This document shows, piece after piece, positions 43,698-51,595 of a DNA stretch of 64,000 nucleotides (the first letter of the stretch is position 1; each line of letters opens with the position of its first letter). A model generated the notes under the pieces. That model saw nothing but the letters and a program-made list of their open reading frames with translations, was not told where the DNA came from and searched no databases. A program made the translations under genes and the position numbers. The stretch comes from Actinomycetes bacterium. GTDB lineage: Bacteria; Actinomycetota; Actinomycetes; Propionibacteriales; Propionibacteriaceae. The DNA is taken from NCBI GenBank assembly GCA_023392635.1, contig JAEVYS010000037.1, forward strand, positions 1 to 64,000, given 5' to 3'.

Positions 43698-44102
43698 CTA
43701 GCCGGCCGACGAGAGTTCGGCGATCAGTGCCTCCACGCGGCTGCGGATCTCGTCGCGGATGGGGCGGACGGCCTCGATGCCCTGGCCGGCGGGGTCGTCG
43801 AGGACCCAGTCCTCGTACCGCTTGCCCGGATAGAAGGGGCAGGTGTCGCCGCAACCCATGGTGACCACCACGTCGGACACCTTCACCGCCTCGGTGGTGA
43901 GGATCTTGGGCTGTTCGGTGGCGATGTCGATGCCCTCCTCGGCCATCGCGAGGACGGCGATCGGGTTGACCGTCTCCGCCGGTGCGGAGCCGGCCGACAA
44001 CACCTCGATCCTGTCGCCGGCGAGGTGGCGCAGGTAGCCGGCGGCCATCTGGGAACGTCCGGCGTTGTGGATGCACACGAACAGGACGGTGGGCTTGCTC
44101 AT
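43698..44102 (-). CDS. arsC: Arsenate reductase ArsC (low-molecular-weight phosphatase type)
   Basis: The 134-residue cytoplasmic enzyme reduces As(V) to As(III). The nucleophile loop is CIHNAGRS (C-x5-R), the acid motif is LDDPAG, and Cys81 and Cys86 in MGCGDTCPFYPG are candidates for the disulfide relay. It resembles thioredoxin- or mycothiol-linked ArsC. ATG 44102 has GAGGAG 9 nt upstream. ATG 44111 is possible but lacks spacing. It is divergent from the ArsR fusion gene. Confidence 0.92.
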   Translation of the reverse strand: MSKPTVLFVCIHNAGRSQMAAGYLRHLAGDRIEVLSAGSAPAETVNPIAVLAMAEEGIDIATEQPKILTTEAVKVSDVVVTMGCGDTCPFYPGKRYEDWVLDDPAGQGIEAVRPIRDEIRSRVEALIAELSSAG

Positions 44103-44201
44103 TCTCCGCATCTCCTCGTAATCCGGGGCGGCTCTTCCGCGCAGCCCGGACGCCATGCTAGCTCAGTTACCATTGACTCAACAGTAGTGGAGGTGAGTGC
44201 G

Positions 44202-44861
44202 GTGAACACGGTGGAGCACCGTTCGCGGGCCTACGCCGCCCTGGGTGATCCGTCCCGGCTGGCGATGATCGACCTGCTCGCTCACGCCGACCTCGCCCCG
44301 GGCGAACTCGGCGCGACGCTGGGGATCCCGACGAACCTGACCGCGCACCACCTTCGGGTGCTGGACGAGGCGGGCCTGATCGAGCGCAGGCGGTCCGAGG
44401 GCGACGCCCGCCGCAGCTACGTCACCCGTACCGAGGCCTGCAACCGGCTTCTCGGCAGTGCCCACCTGCCGCGGCCGCGGAGGGTGGCGTTCGTGTGCTC
44501 GCAGAACTCGGCCCGCTCACAGCTCGCCGAGTCCTACTGGCGAACCGTCAGCGACATCCCGGTGGTCTCCGGTGGCACCCACCCCGCGGAGCGGGTGCAC
44601 CCCGGCGCGGTCACGGTCGCGCGCCGCCACGGCCTGGACCTGGCCGGCGCCCGGCCACGCCTGGCCGCCGACGTGCTCACCGGCGAGGAACTGGTCGTAG
44701 CCGTCTGTGACCGTGCCTACGAGGACCTCGACACCCGACCCCTGCACTGGTCCGTCCCTGACCCCGCCCTCTCCGCCACCGCGAGCGCGTTCGAGGACGC
44801 CTACACCGAGATCACCGGGCGGATCACCCGACTGGCCAGGAGCTTCGAAGAAGCCTCATGA
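44202..44861 (+). CDS. ArsR-type regulator fused to a low-molecular-weight phosphatase/ArsC-like domain
   Basis: The 219-residue protein joins an ArsR winged helix (residues about 1-90, with RAYAALGDPSRLAMIDLL and TNLTAHHLRVLDEAGL) to an ArsC-like phosphatase domain (about 95-219). The latter keeps a full CSQNSAR (C-x5-R) loop and DPALSATASAFEDAY. The acid Asp motif and relay cysteines of stand-alone ArsC are less clear, so the second domain may be a sensor or an enzyme. GTG 44202 has GGAGG 8 nt upstream. It is divergent from arsC and heads the plus-strand operon. Confidence 0.88.
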   Translation: MNTVEHRSRAYAALGDPSRLAMIDLLAHADLAPGELGATLGIPTNLTAHHLRVLDEAGLIERRRSEGDARRSYVTRTEACNRLLGSAHLPRPRRVAFVCSQNSARSQLAESYWRTVSDIPVVSGGTHPAERVHPGAVTVARRHGLDLAGARPRLAADVLTGEELVVAVCDRAYEDLDTRPLHWSVPDPALSATASAFEDAYTEITGRITRLARSFEEAS

Positions 44862-44941
44862 CCACGGACGGTGGCGTGCTCCGGCCACGCGTCGCGGCAC
44901 TTCGCCAGGAACTGCTCCCGGCTGCCTGAAGCGCTCTATGC

Positions 44942-44957
44942 TTCAACCGTGGTTGAA
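44942..44957. promoter_or_regulatory. ArsR operator overlapping a leaderless start
   Basis: TTCAACC and GGTTGAA form a perfect palindrome around GT, the first bases of the GTG start of the second arsR. TATGCT at 44938-44943 is a suitable -10. A further half-site TTGAA is at 44969-44974. This matches the TTCAA-N-TTGAA style of ArsR/SmtB operators and implies autorepression. Confidence 0.75.
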
Positions 44958-45284
44958 TCAAGTTCGGTTGAAGTGTCTGCGTCGCTGCTGGCGGCGGTCG
45001 CGGATCCCATCCGATGGCAGCTCATCTCCCAGCTGTCGGAGGAGAAGCGATGCGTCTGCCAGCTCCGGACCGAGCCGGAGATCCCGGCGAACCTGCTGAG
45101 CTACCACCTGAAGGTGCTGCGGGAGGCAGGTCTGGTCGTTGGCACTCGCCGGGGTCGCTGGATCGACTACCAGCTCACCGACGGCGCGATGGATCGCCTC
45201 CACGCCGCGCTACCCGTCCCGGGAAGCAGGGTGTGCGGGTGCGCGGTCGACCCCGAGCCCGCGCTGGCCGGCGCCCGACGGTGA
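44949..45284 (+). CDS. arsR: ArsR-family arsenite-responsive repressor
   Basis: The 111-residue protein has an N-terminal helix (SLLAAVADPIRWQLISQL) followed by KRCVCQL, the Cys-x-Cys As(III) site of classical ArsR, and the recognition helix NLLSYHLKVLREAGL. CGC near the C-terminus could add a thiol. GTG 44949 is read from a probably leaderless transcript whose start lies in the palindrome. The stop overlaps the permease start as GTGA. Confidence 0.9.
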   Translation: MVESSSVEVSASLLAAVADPIRWQLISQLSEEKRCVCQLRTEPEIPANLLSYHLKVLREAGLVVGTRRGRWIDYQLTDGAMDRLHAALPVPGSRVCGCAVDPEPALAGARR

Positions 45285-46327
45285 CCACCCAGACCAGCCC
45301 GGAGCGCGCCGCCGTACGACGGTGGGCACTCCTCGGCGCTGCTGCGGCCGGCTGGGTCGGCGCGTACGCGGTGAACGAGGTGGCCTGGACGTGGCTCTAC
45401 TCCTCGGTGTTCAGGCTCGACATCGGCAGCGGCTGGCCGTCGATGCTGCACTTCTTCAGCTACGACACCGTCAAGATCGCGCTGCTGCTGACCGGGATCA
45501 TCTTCGTCGTCACCGTGCTGCGCAGCTTCATGAGCATCGAACGCACCCGAGCCCTGCTGGGGGGCAGACGCGAGGGGGTCGGCAACGTGCTGGCCGCGTC
45601 GCTGGGTGTTGTCACCCCGTTCTGCTCGTGCAGCGCGGTCCCTGCCTTCATCGGGTTCGTCTCCTCGGGCATCCCGCTCGGGGTGACGATGAGCTTCCTG
45701 ATCGCCAGCCCGCTGGTCAACGAGGTCGCGATCGCACTGCTGCTCGGGCTGTTCGGCCCCGGCCCCACCATGCTCTACGTCGGAGCCGGGCTCGCGGTCG
45801 CCATCGCGGCCGGCATGGTGATCGGCCGCCTCCACCTGGAGGGCCAGGTCGAGGCGTTCGTCTACGAGACCCGGCTCCGCGGCCAGGTCATCGACTCCAC
45901 CACCGGCCTCACCTGGGAGGACCGGCTCGCCATGGGACGCGAAGAGGTCGCCTCCATCCTGCGCAGGATCTGGCCCTACCTGCTGGTCGGCATCGGGCTC
46001 GGCGCGCTCATCCACGGCTGGGCGCCGGCGGACTTCTTCGCCCGCTACGCCGGGCCGGACAACCCGTTCGCCGTCCTGGTGGCGGTCGGGATCGGGGTGC
46101 CGCTGTACTCGAACGCCGCGGGCGTCCTCCCGCTGGTCGACGCCCTGTACGCCAAGGGCATGCCGATGGGCACCCTGCTGGCGTTCATGATGGCCACCGT
46201 CGCGCTCAGCCTGCCGGAGATGATCCTGCTGCGCCGCGTACTCAAGCCGCGCCTGATCGCCACCTTCGCCGCCGTCACCGCCCTCGGCATCGTCGCCGTC
46301 GGCTACCTGTTCAACGCCATCCTCTGA
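45281..46327 (+). CDS. ArsP-type permease (DUF318 family)
   Basis: The 348-residue membrane protein has about eight segments. The family motif TPFCSCSAVPAFIGF is present, with two Cys in the membrane, and a second inverted repeat half has PLYSNAAGVLPLVDALYAKG. ArsP exports trivalent organoarsenicals such as methylarsenite. It is GTGA-coupled to arsR. With ArsM nearby it may export methylated arsenic. Other metals cannot be excluded. Confidence 0.87.
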   Translation: MTTQTSPERAAVRRWALLGAAAAGWVGAYAVNEVAWTWLYSSVFRLDIGSGWPSMLHFFSYDTVKIALLLTGIIFVVTVLRSFMSIERTRALLGGRREGVGNVLAASLGVVTPFCSCSAVPAFIGFVSSGIPLGVTMSFLIASPLVNEVAIALLLGLFGPGPTMLYVGAGLAVAIAAGMVIGRLHLEGQVEAFVYETRLRGQVIDSTTGLTWEDRLAMGREEVASILRRIWPYLLVGIGLGALIHGWAPADFFARYAGPDNPFAVLVAVGIGVPLYSNAAGVLPLVDALYAKGMPMGTLLAFMMATVALSLPEMILLRRVLKPRLIATFAAVTALGIVAVGYLFNAIL

Positions 46328-46338
46328 AAGGACATCAC

Positions 46339-46575
46339 GTGCACGTCAAGATCCTCGGCTCCGGCTGCGCCAACTGCGTCAACCTGGAGAAGGCCACCCG
46401 GGAGGCCGTCGACGAACTCGGCCTCGAGGCCACGTTCGAGAAGGTCACCGACTACGCCGATATAGCCGGCTACGGCATCCTGCGCACCCCGGGACTGGTC
46501 GTGGACGAGCAGGTCCTGCTGTCCGGGCGCGTCCCCACCGCCCGCCAGGTCAAGGACCTGCTCGCCGCCCGCTGA
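46339..46575 (+). CDS. Small thioredoxin-like redox-active disulfide protein
   Basis: The 78-residue protein has one thioredoxin-fold domain with GSGCANCVNLEK (CxxC) near the start and RTPGLVVDEQVLLSG with the cis-Pro. It belongs to the TM0996/redox-active disulfide protein 2 type, often found next to DUF318 permeases. It may deliver reducing power or metalloid thiols to the permease. GTG 46339 has GAAAGGA about 7 nt upstream. Confidence 0.87.
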   Translation: MHVKILGSGCANCVNLEKATREAVDELGLEATFEKVTDYADIAGYGILRTPGLVVDEQVLLSGRVPTARQVKDLLAAR

Positions 46576-46577
46576 GG

Positions 46578-47357
46578 TCAGGCAGGCTTGACCGCTCGCA
46601 CGATCGCTGCGTGCATCTGCGGCGCGACCTCGTGGGTGAAGCGCACCTCGATGTCGGTGAACCCTGCCGCCGCCAGCCCGTCGACATACTCCTGGCGGGC
46701 GAGGGCACCGGCGACGCAGCCGACGTGGCTGCCGCGCTCTCGGCGCTCGGGGACGCTGAGCTGATCCTCGGCGACGACGTCCGAGACGCCGACCCGGCCG
46801 CCGGGAGCCAACACCCGGAACATCTCCGCCAGCACGGCGGGTTTGTCGACGGACAGGTTGATCACGCAGTTGGAGACCACGACGTCGACCGCCCCGTCGG
46901 GCAGGGGAACCTGTTCGATGCGTCCCTTCAGGAACCGCACGTTCGTCGCGCCGGCCTTCGCCGCGTTCCTCCGTGCGAGCTCCAGCATCTCGTCGGTCAT
47001 GTCCACGCCGAAGGCGAATCCGTTCGGGCCGACCCGGCGGGCCGAAAGGAGAACATCCAGCCCGCCACCGGAGCCCAGGTCGAGCACCCTCTCGCCCGGG
47101 TTCAGGTCCGCGACCGCGGTCGGGTTTCCACACCCGAGGCTCGCCGTGACCGCGTCGGACGGAACCTGCCCGGCCTGCTCGGAGTCATACAGCGCCGCGC
47201 CGAAGACGTCGCCGCAGTCCTCGTCGCCGCAGCACCCGCTGCCGCCGCCGTCGAGGTCGTCGAGGATGTCGAGCGTCCGCCGCCCCGTACCCATCGCCGC
47301 CCGTGCCGCAGCGGCGTACCGGTCCCGCACCTGCCCCACCAGATCGCTCTCGGTCAT
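46578..47357 (-). CDS. arsM: Arsenite S-adenosylmethionine methyltransferase ArsM
   Basis: The 259-residue class I methyltransferase has the SAM loop VLDLGSGGGLDVLLSA and VSNCVINLS. Conserved cysteines for As(III) are seen in SLGCGNP, SNCVINL and SHVGCVAG, and GCCGDEDCGD gives an extra N-terminal Cys group. It makes methylarsenite and further methylated species. The ATG overlaps the arsR stop as ATGA. Confidence 0.92.
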   Translation of the reverse strand: MTESDLVGQVRDRYAAAARAAMGTGRRTLDILDDLDGGGSGCCGDEDCGDVFGAALYDSEQAGQVPSDAVTASLGCGNPTAVADLNPGERVLDLGSGGGLDVLLSARRVGPNGFAFGVDMTDEMLELARRNAAKAGATNVRFLKGRIEQVPLPDGAVDVVVSNCVINLSVDKPAVLAEMFRVLAPGGRVGVSDVVAEDQLSVPERRERGSHVGCVAGALARQEYVDGLAAAGFTDIEVRFTHEVAPQMHAAIVRAVKPA

Positions 47358-47758
47358 CGCTGCTCCCACTTCCTTGGTTCGATGGTCAGCAGTTGCCTGG
47401 CCGGTGCCGGGTCGAGGAGCTGCTGGATCGCCTGCAGCGCATCGGGGTTCACCCAGTACCACGTCTGGCGGCCGTCACGCTCCCGCTCCACGAACCCCGC
47501 ATCGAACAGCGCGCCGAGGTGATGGGTCACGGTCGGCTGGGTCAGGCGCACCTGCTCGGCAAGCACCCCCGTGGTCGCCCGGCCCTCCTCAGCGGAACGG
47601 ATCAGGCTCAGCAGCCGGAGCCTGGCCGGGTCGGCCAGCACCTTCAGTGCCGTCGCGAGGGCGAGCGCGTCGTCCGCCCCGAGCGGCGCCTGCAGGACCG
47701 GCGAACAGCACAGGTCACTGACGAGATTGAGCCGTCGCGGCACCTCTTGTGAACTCAT
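47354..47758 (-). CDS. ArsR-family regulator with N-terminal Cys-Cys
   Basis: The 134-residue repressor has an N-terminal SDLCCSP, a vicinal Cys pair like that of CadC/actinobacterial ArsR sensors, then ALATALKVLADPARLRLLSL and the recognition helix TQPTVTHHLGALFDAG. It lacks the CVC motif of the other ArsR, so it senses with a different site. ATG 47758 is the start. It is first in the operon with arsM and divergent from the second permease. Confidence 0.9.
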   Translation of the reverse strand: MSSQEVPRRLNLVSDLCCSPVLQAPLGADDALALATALKVLADPARLRLLSLIRSAEEGRATTGVLAEQVRLTQPTVTHHLGALFDAGFVERERDGRQTWYWVNPDALQAIQQLLDPAPARQLLTIEPRKWEQR

Positions 47759-47774
47759 AGAAGTATGTCTATCA

Positions 47775-47800
47775 TATCGACTGGCGTCGAACAATCGATA
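47775..47800. promoter_or_regulatory. Candidate ArsR operator between arsR-arsM and the second permease
   Basis: TATCGA (47775-47780) and TCGATA (47795-47800) form an inverted repeat with a 14-nt spacer in the 49-bp divergent gap. TATGTCTATCATAT is AT-rich and probably contains the -10 regions of both genes. Confidence 0.55.
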
Positions 47801-47807
47801 GCCATCT

Positions 47808-48824
47808 ATGAATCTGGAGCTCGCCGTGATCGAATACCTCATCACCCTCGCCACGACGGTCGCCGGTGATGTGTGGACCACCATCGTCCACAACTGGCCC
47901 TACCTGCTCGCCAGCGTGGTCGTCGCCTCCGCCGTGCAGGTCTACATCAACCAGAACCGGCTCGCGGCGTGGCTACGGCGCCGCACCTGGGTCGCGATCC
48001 TCGGTGCCGTGGCGCTCGGGGCCCTCACCCCGTTCTGCTCCTGTGGCACCACCGCCATCGTGCTCGGTGCGATGGCCTCGTCGGTCCCGTGGGCGCCGAT
48101 CGTGGCGTTCATGGCGTCCTCACCATTGACCAGCCCGGAGGAGTACGTGCTCTCGGTCGGTCTGTTCGGGCCTGCCTTCGCCACCACGTTCTTCCTGGCG
48201 GCGATCGCCGTCGGGCTGATCGGTGGTGCCGCCGCCTGGGGGCTCGAACGCCGCGGTCTCCTTAACGGGCAGGCCCGGATGGCCACCCCCTCCGAGGAGT
48301 CCGGCTGTGGCGAGACCTGCGGCACGGGCCCGGGCGAACCCGCCACCGCCGGCTCCGGCGGGACCCGGCTGCTCGCCGTCGTCGAGAGCCCGGCCACCGT
48401 GGTCACCCGGCCTCCGAAGCTGCGCCAGTTCGGCGACGCCTTGCTCGCCAACGCCCGCAAGCTCGCGTTCTACTTCCTCGCCTTCGCCAGTCTGGGGTAC
48501 CTCGTCATCCGGATCCTGCCCACCGGCCTCATCACCGACTGGCTGGGCACGGGCAACCCCGTCTGGTCGGTCCCGCTCGCCGCCGTCCTCGGCATTCCCG
48601 TCTACCTCAACACCGACGCATCCCTGCCCCTCGTGGCAAGCCTCCTGCATGGCGGCATGGCTCCGGGCGCCGGCATCGCCTTCCTCATCACCGGTGCCGG
48701 AACCAGCGTCGGCGCGATCAGCGGAATGCTCGTCATCGCCCGCTGGCGCATCGTCGCGCTCGTCATCGGCACGCTCCTCGCGACGGCGATCGCCACGGGG
48801 TGGCTCGCCGGGCTCTGGCTCTAG
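47808..48824 (+). CDS. Second ArsP-type permease (DUF318 family)
   Basis: The 338-residue membrane protein has about eight segments in two halves. The family motif TPFCSCGTTAIVLGA is present and the second half has IPVYLNTDASLPLVASLLHG. A hydrophilic central loop holds SGCGETCGTG, a Cys-rich site absent from the first permease. It is divergent from arsR-arsM and shares their promoter gap, so it is the best partner for ArsM. Confidence 0.87.
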   Translation: MNLELAVIEYLITLATTVAGDVWTTIVHNWPYLLASVVVASAVQVYINQNRLAAWLRRRTWVAILGAVALGALTPFCSCGTTAIVLGAMASSVPWAPIVAFMASSPLTSPEEYVLSVGLFGPAFATTFFLAAIAVGLIGGAAAWGLERRGLLNGQARMATPSEESGCGETCGTGPGEPATAGSGGTRLLAVVESPATVVTRPPKLRQFGDALLANARKLAFYFLAFASLGYLVIRILPTGLITDWLGTGNPVWSVPLAAVLGIPVYLNTDASLPLVASLLHGGMAPGAGIAFLITGAGTSVGAISGMLVIARWRIVALVIGTLLATAIATGWLAGLWL

Positions 48825-48927
48825 GAAGTGCTCGTCCGCTCCCCGCCCGACGGCCTCGGGCCGGGAGCGCGCCGAGGGGCCTGGCGCGACGCCGGGCCCC
48901 TCAGGCCATCCACGTCAGAAGGCAGTC

Positions 48928-50715
48928 TCAGCCCGCAGCCGCCTGCGCGTTGACCATGCCGGCGCCGTAGGCGTCGGCGAAGGTGATCGGGTTGGCCGCA
49001 TCTCCGGGCGTGTAGTAGTCCAGGTGGCAGTAGCCGCTGGTGCAGGGCCCCGCCGTGGCGCTGGGGCCGTGGTCGGTGGGGTCATTGGGACCGGTGCCGT
49101 TGGCCATGTTCGTCCGCGCCGTTGCCTTCAGTCGGGACAGCAGCGCGTCCGGGCCGAGGCTCGGATGTTGCCCCAGTGTCAGGGCGGCGACACCCGTCGC
49201 GTTCGGCGCGGACATCGAGGTGCCCTGGAGCCAGCCGAACGCCGAACCGGTGACCTTGAAGCAGCTGAACGTGAGGGTGCTGGCCAGCGACGGGTCCTGG
49301 CAGATCTCCCCATTCCCGGTCAACGCACCGAGCTCGCCCCAACCGCCGTACAGCACGTCCTCGTTTCCGACGTCGTAGCGCGGGATACCCATCTTGCGGG
49401 CGCCGCCCGGCGCGGCGATGTCGATCCGCCCGCCGTAGTTGGAGTAGTAGGCCAGCTGGTCGGTGGCGCCCTCGACCGGCTTGGAGTTGAGATGCGCCAG
49501 GACTGCTGGACTGCTCGGTGACCCGTTGGCGTTGTTCGTTGCCGACACCATGATGACGCCGGGCACGCCCGCGGGGGTCTCCAGCAGACCGCGGAGGTCG
49601 TTGTTCGCAACAGTGTCGCCGGGGATGATCGTGATGATGCCTTCGTCGGTGTTGGCGACCTGGCCGACACCCTGCATCGGGACGCCGCCGACCATCGTGT
49701 TCACCCGGTTGATGCGCACGTGCTCGTTACCGGCGGAGGCGATGATCGCCGTGCCCTTCGCACGGCAGTAGTTGGTGGCGTCGACCCACATCATGTAGTC
49801 CTCGTCGTCCACACCGGGTGCGTCGTATCCGCCGAGCGACATGTTGATCAGGTCCGCACCGGCGTTGCAGGCCCGGATCATTCCATCGACGATCCAGCTG
49901 GTCAGCCCGCCGCCGAGAGTGGTCGACAGGACCTTGTAGCCCGAGATCGTCACCTTCGGGGCGACGCCGTTGCTGGCGAACCCGTTCAACGCACCGGCGA
50001 TGCGACTGGCCACCCACGTGCCGTGACCTTCCGTGTCCTCCGAGCTGCAGTCCTTCTGGCCGAGCGGTCCGAACTGCCGGGTCAGCAGGTTGCACGGGAT
50101 CGTATTGGTCGAGTTCTGGTTGTCGTAGTTCGGCAGCAACTCCTTGTGGGAGCCCTGAACCCCGGTATCGAGCACCGCGACCTTGATGCCCGCACCGCTC
50201 GCGCCGGCTACCCGGGCGCCTCGAGCACCGTTGGCGTCGTCGTCCCACTGCCAGACGCCGGGCGCGTTCTCGTTGAGGAACGGCCCGGTGGCGTCGTGCC
50301 ACGGGTCGAACAGCGCCGAAGCGCCGGGACGGCCGAGTGCCGGGGTGTTGCTGCCGGTTGCGCCACCGGCATCAGTGAGGCGGATCCTGATCATCCGGTC
50401 GGTCCACACGGCAGCAACCCTGCTGTTGCCCTTCAGCCTGGTGAGGAACGTCGCGGAATCGGACCTGACGGCGAGCCGGCTGGTCTTGGAGAGGTCAGTG
50501 AGCACCTCACCGCCGGCGGCAGCGACGGCGGCGTACATGTCGGCACGGCTGGTGGCCTTGTCGAACCTGACGACGGAGACGCCGAGAGTGTTCTGCGGGG
50601 CGGCTTTCACTGGTTTGGCTGCGCTCGCGACCGGCGCCGCGCTGGCCACGAGGCCCGCTGTCGTCAATGTCACACAGACGAGTGCGGCCATCAACGGGTG
50701 TCTGGTTCGTATCAC
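48928..50715 (-). CDS. Secreted subtilisin-family serine peptidase (S8)
   Basis: The 595-residue preproprotein has a Sec signal (residues 1-33, ending ASAAKP), a propeptide-like part to about 140, and an S8 domain with catalytic Asp in VAVLDTGVQGSH, His in EGHGTWVASRIAG and Ser in QGTSMSAPNATGVAAL. It lacks a cell-wall or membrane anchor, so it should be released. GTG 50715 has GGAGG 6 nt upstream. The oxyanion Asn is seen in IIASAGNEH. Confidence 0.92.
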   Translation of the reverse strand: MIRTRHPLMAALVCVTLTTAGLVASAAPVASAAKPVKAAPQNTLGVSVVRFDKATSRADMYAAVAAAGGEVLTDLSKTSRLAVRSDSATFLTRLKGNSRVAAVWTDRMIRIRLTDAGGATGSNTPALGRPGASALFDPWHDATGPFLNENAPGVWQWDDDANGARGARVAGASGAGIKVAVLDTGVQGSHKELLPNYDNQNSTNTIPCNLLTRQFGPLGQKDCSSEDTEGHGTWVASRIAGALNGFASNGVAPKVTISGYKVLSTTLGGGLTSWIVDGMIRACNAGADLINMSLGGYDAPGVDDEDYMMWVDATNYCRAKGTAIIASAGNEHVRINRVNTMVGGVPMQGVGQVANTDEGIITIIPGDTVANNDLRGLLETPAGVPGVIMVSATNNANGSPSSPAVLAHLNSKPVEGATDQLAYYSNYGGRIDIAAPGGARKMGIPRYDVGNEDVLYGGWGELGALTGNGEICQDPSLASTLTFSCFKVTGSAFGWLQGTSMSAPNATGVAALTLGQHPSLGPDALLSRLKATARTNMANGTGPNDPTDHGPSATAGPCTSGYCHLDYYTPGDAANPITFADAYGAGMVNAQAAAG

Positions 50716-50887
50716 TGTGGACCTCCGTCATCCTGGTGGATCCGTCGTGCCCCCGTCCGAGGCATGATCCGGACGGTTGCGCACGCTACGCCCACAAGCC
50801 AGGGGCGGGCCATTGGTAGGAAGGTCCACAGCGCTGGTTCGAGGGGACTTCCGGGTGGGGGGCCGAGCGCGGATGGCCCGGGGTGGG

Positions 50888-51595
50888 TCACTCCGCCGTG
50901 AGTGCGTGTGGTGAGGGGCTTCTTCGCAGGTACAGCCACGCGATGAGGCCGCAGGCGACCCCGTTCACGGCCCCCCAGACGACGTCGGTGGGGTGGTGCA
51001 TCCCGAGGTAGATCCGTGACCACGCCAGCACCACCAGGTAGCAGCCGGTGATGAGCACAACCACGATCCGGGCCGCCAGGCTCTGGATCCGGTACCAGAG
51101 GAACAGGACCACCACGAGCAGCTGGGCGAGCGTGGCTCCCATGTGCCCGCTCGGGAAGCTGGCGGTGGGTTGGCCGATGTCGAGGTGCTCGACGGCGGGT
51201 CGGGGTCGGGCGATCAGCGTCGACGTGACGATGTGAACGAAGATGTGCAGGTTGAGCGCGATCACGGGCAGCGTCGCGAGCCACCATTGCCGTGACATCG
51301 CCCAGAGCAGGAGTGTCGCCAGCACACAGATCACGGCGTTGCCGGTCACACCACCGATGGCGGAGGCGAGTCGTGCCACCTCGTCGAGCCATGCCGTCCG
51401 GCCTGACTGGAGGAGGACGTTCAGTTGGTCCTCCCCGGTCAGTGCCGACAGGGGTTCGATGAGGAACCGGCCAACGAGGAGCCCGACCGCGAGCAGTGCG
51501 ACCGCGGGCAGGACCCCTCTGACCAGGAGATCTCGCGCGGCCGCGCGGAGCGCGGGCGGCGAGCCGTCGTCACGGTAGCGGGCTAGCGTCGTCAT
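50888..51595 (-). CDS. PAP2-family phosphatase (1)
   Basis: The 235-residue membrane phosphatase has six segments. The tripartite PAP2 signature is RPRP, PSGHMG and SRIYLGMHHPTD. It should dephosphorylate phosphatidic acid, undecaprenyl diphosphate or a similar lipid phosphate. Its ATG overlaps the stop of the DagK-like gene as ATGA. A lipid kinase and a phosphatase are thus co-translated. Confidence 0.9.
   Translation of the reverse strand: MTTLARYRDDGSPPALRAAARDLLVRGVLPAVALLAVGLLVGRFLIEPLSALTGEDQLNVLLQSGRTAWLDEVARLASAIGGVTGNAVICVLATLLLWAMSRQWWLATLPVIALNLHIFVHIVTSTLIARPRPAVEHLDIGQPTASFPSGHMGATLAQLLVVVLFLWYRIQSLAARIVVVLITGCYLVVLAWSRIYLGMHHPTDVVWGAVNGVACGLIAWLYLRRSPSPHALTAE

Noticed and set aside
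47942..48460. Minus-strand frame opposite the second ArsP-type permease
   Set aside because: Shadow of the membrane-protein gene; no start signal or family.
48223..49521. Plus-strand frame across the second permease and subtilase end
   Set aside because: Ser/Pro/Arg-rich shadow with no recognisable product; real genes are in other frames.
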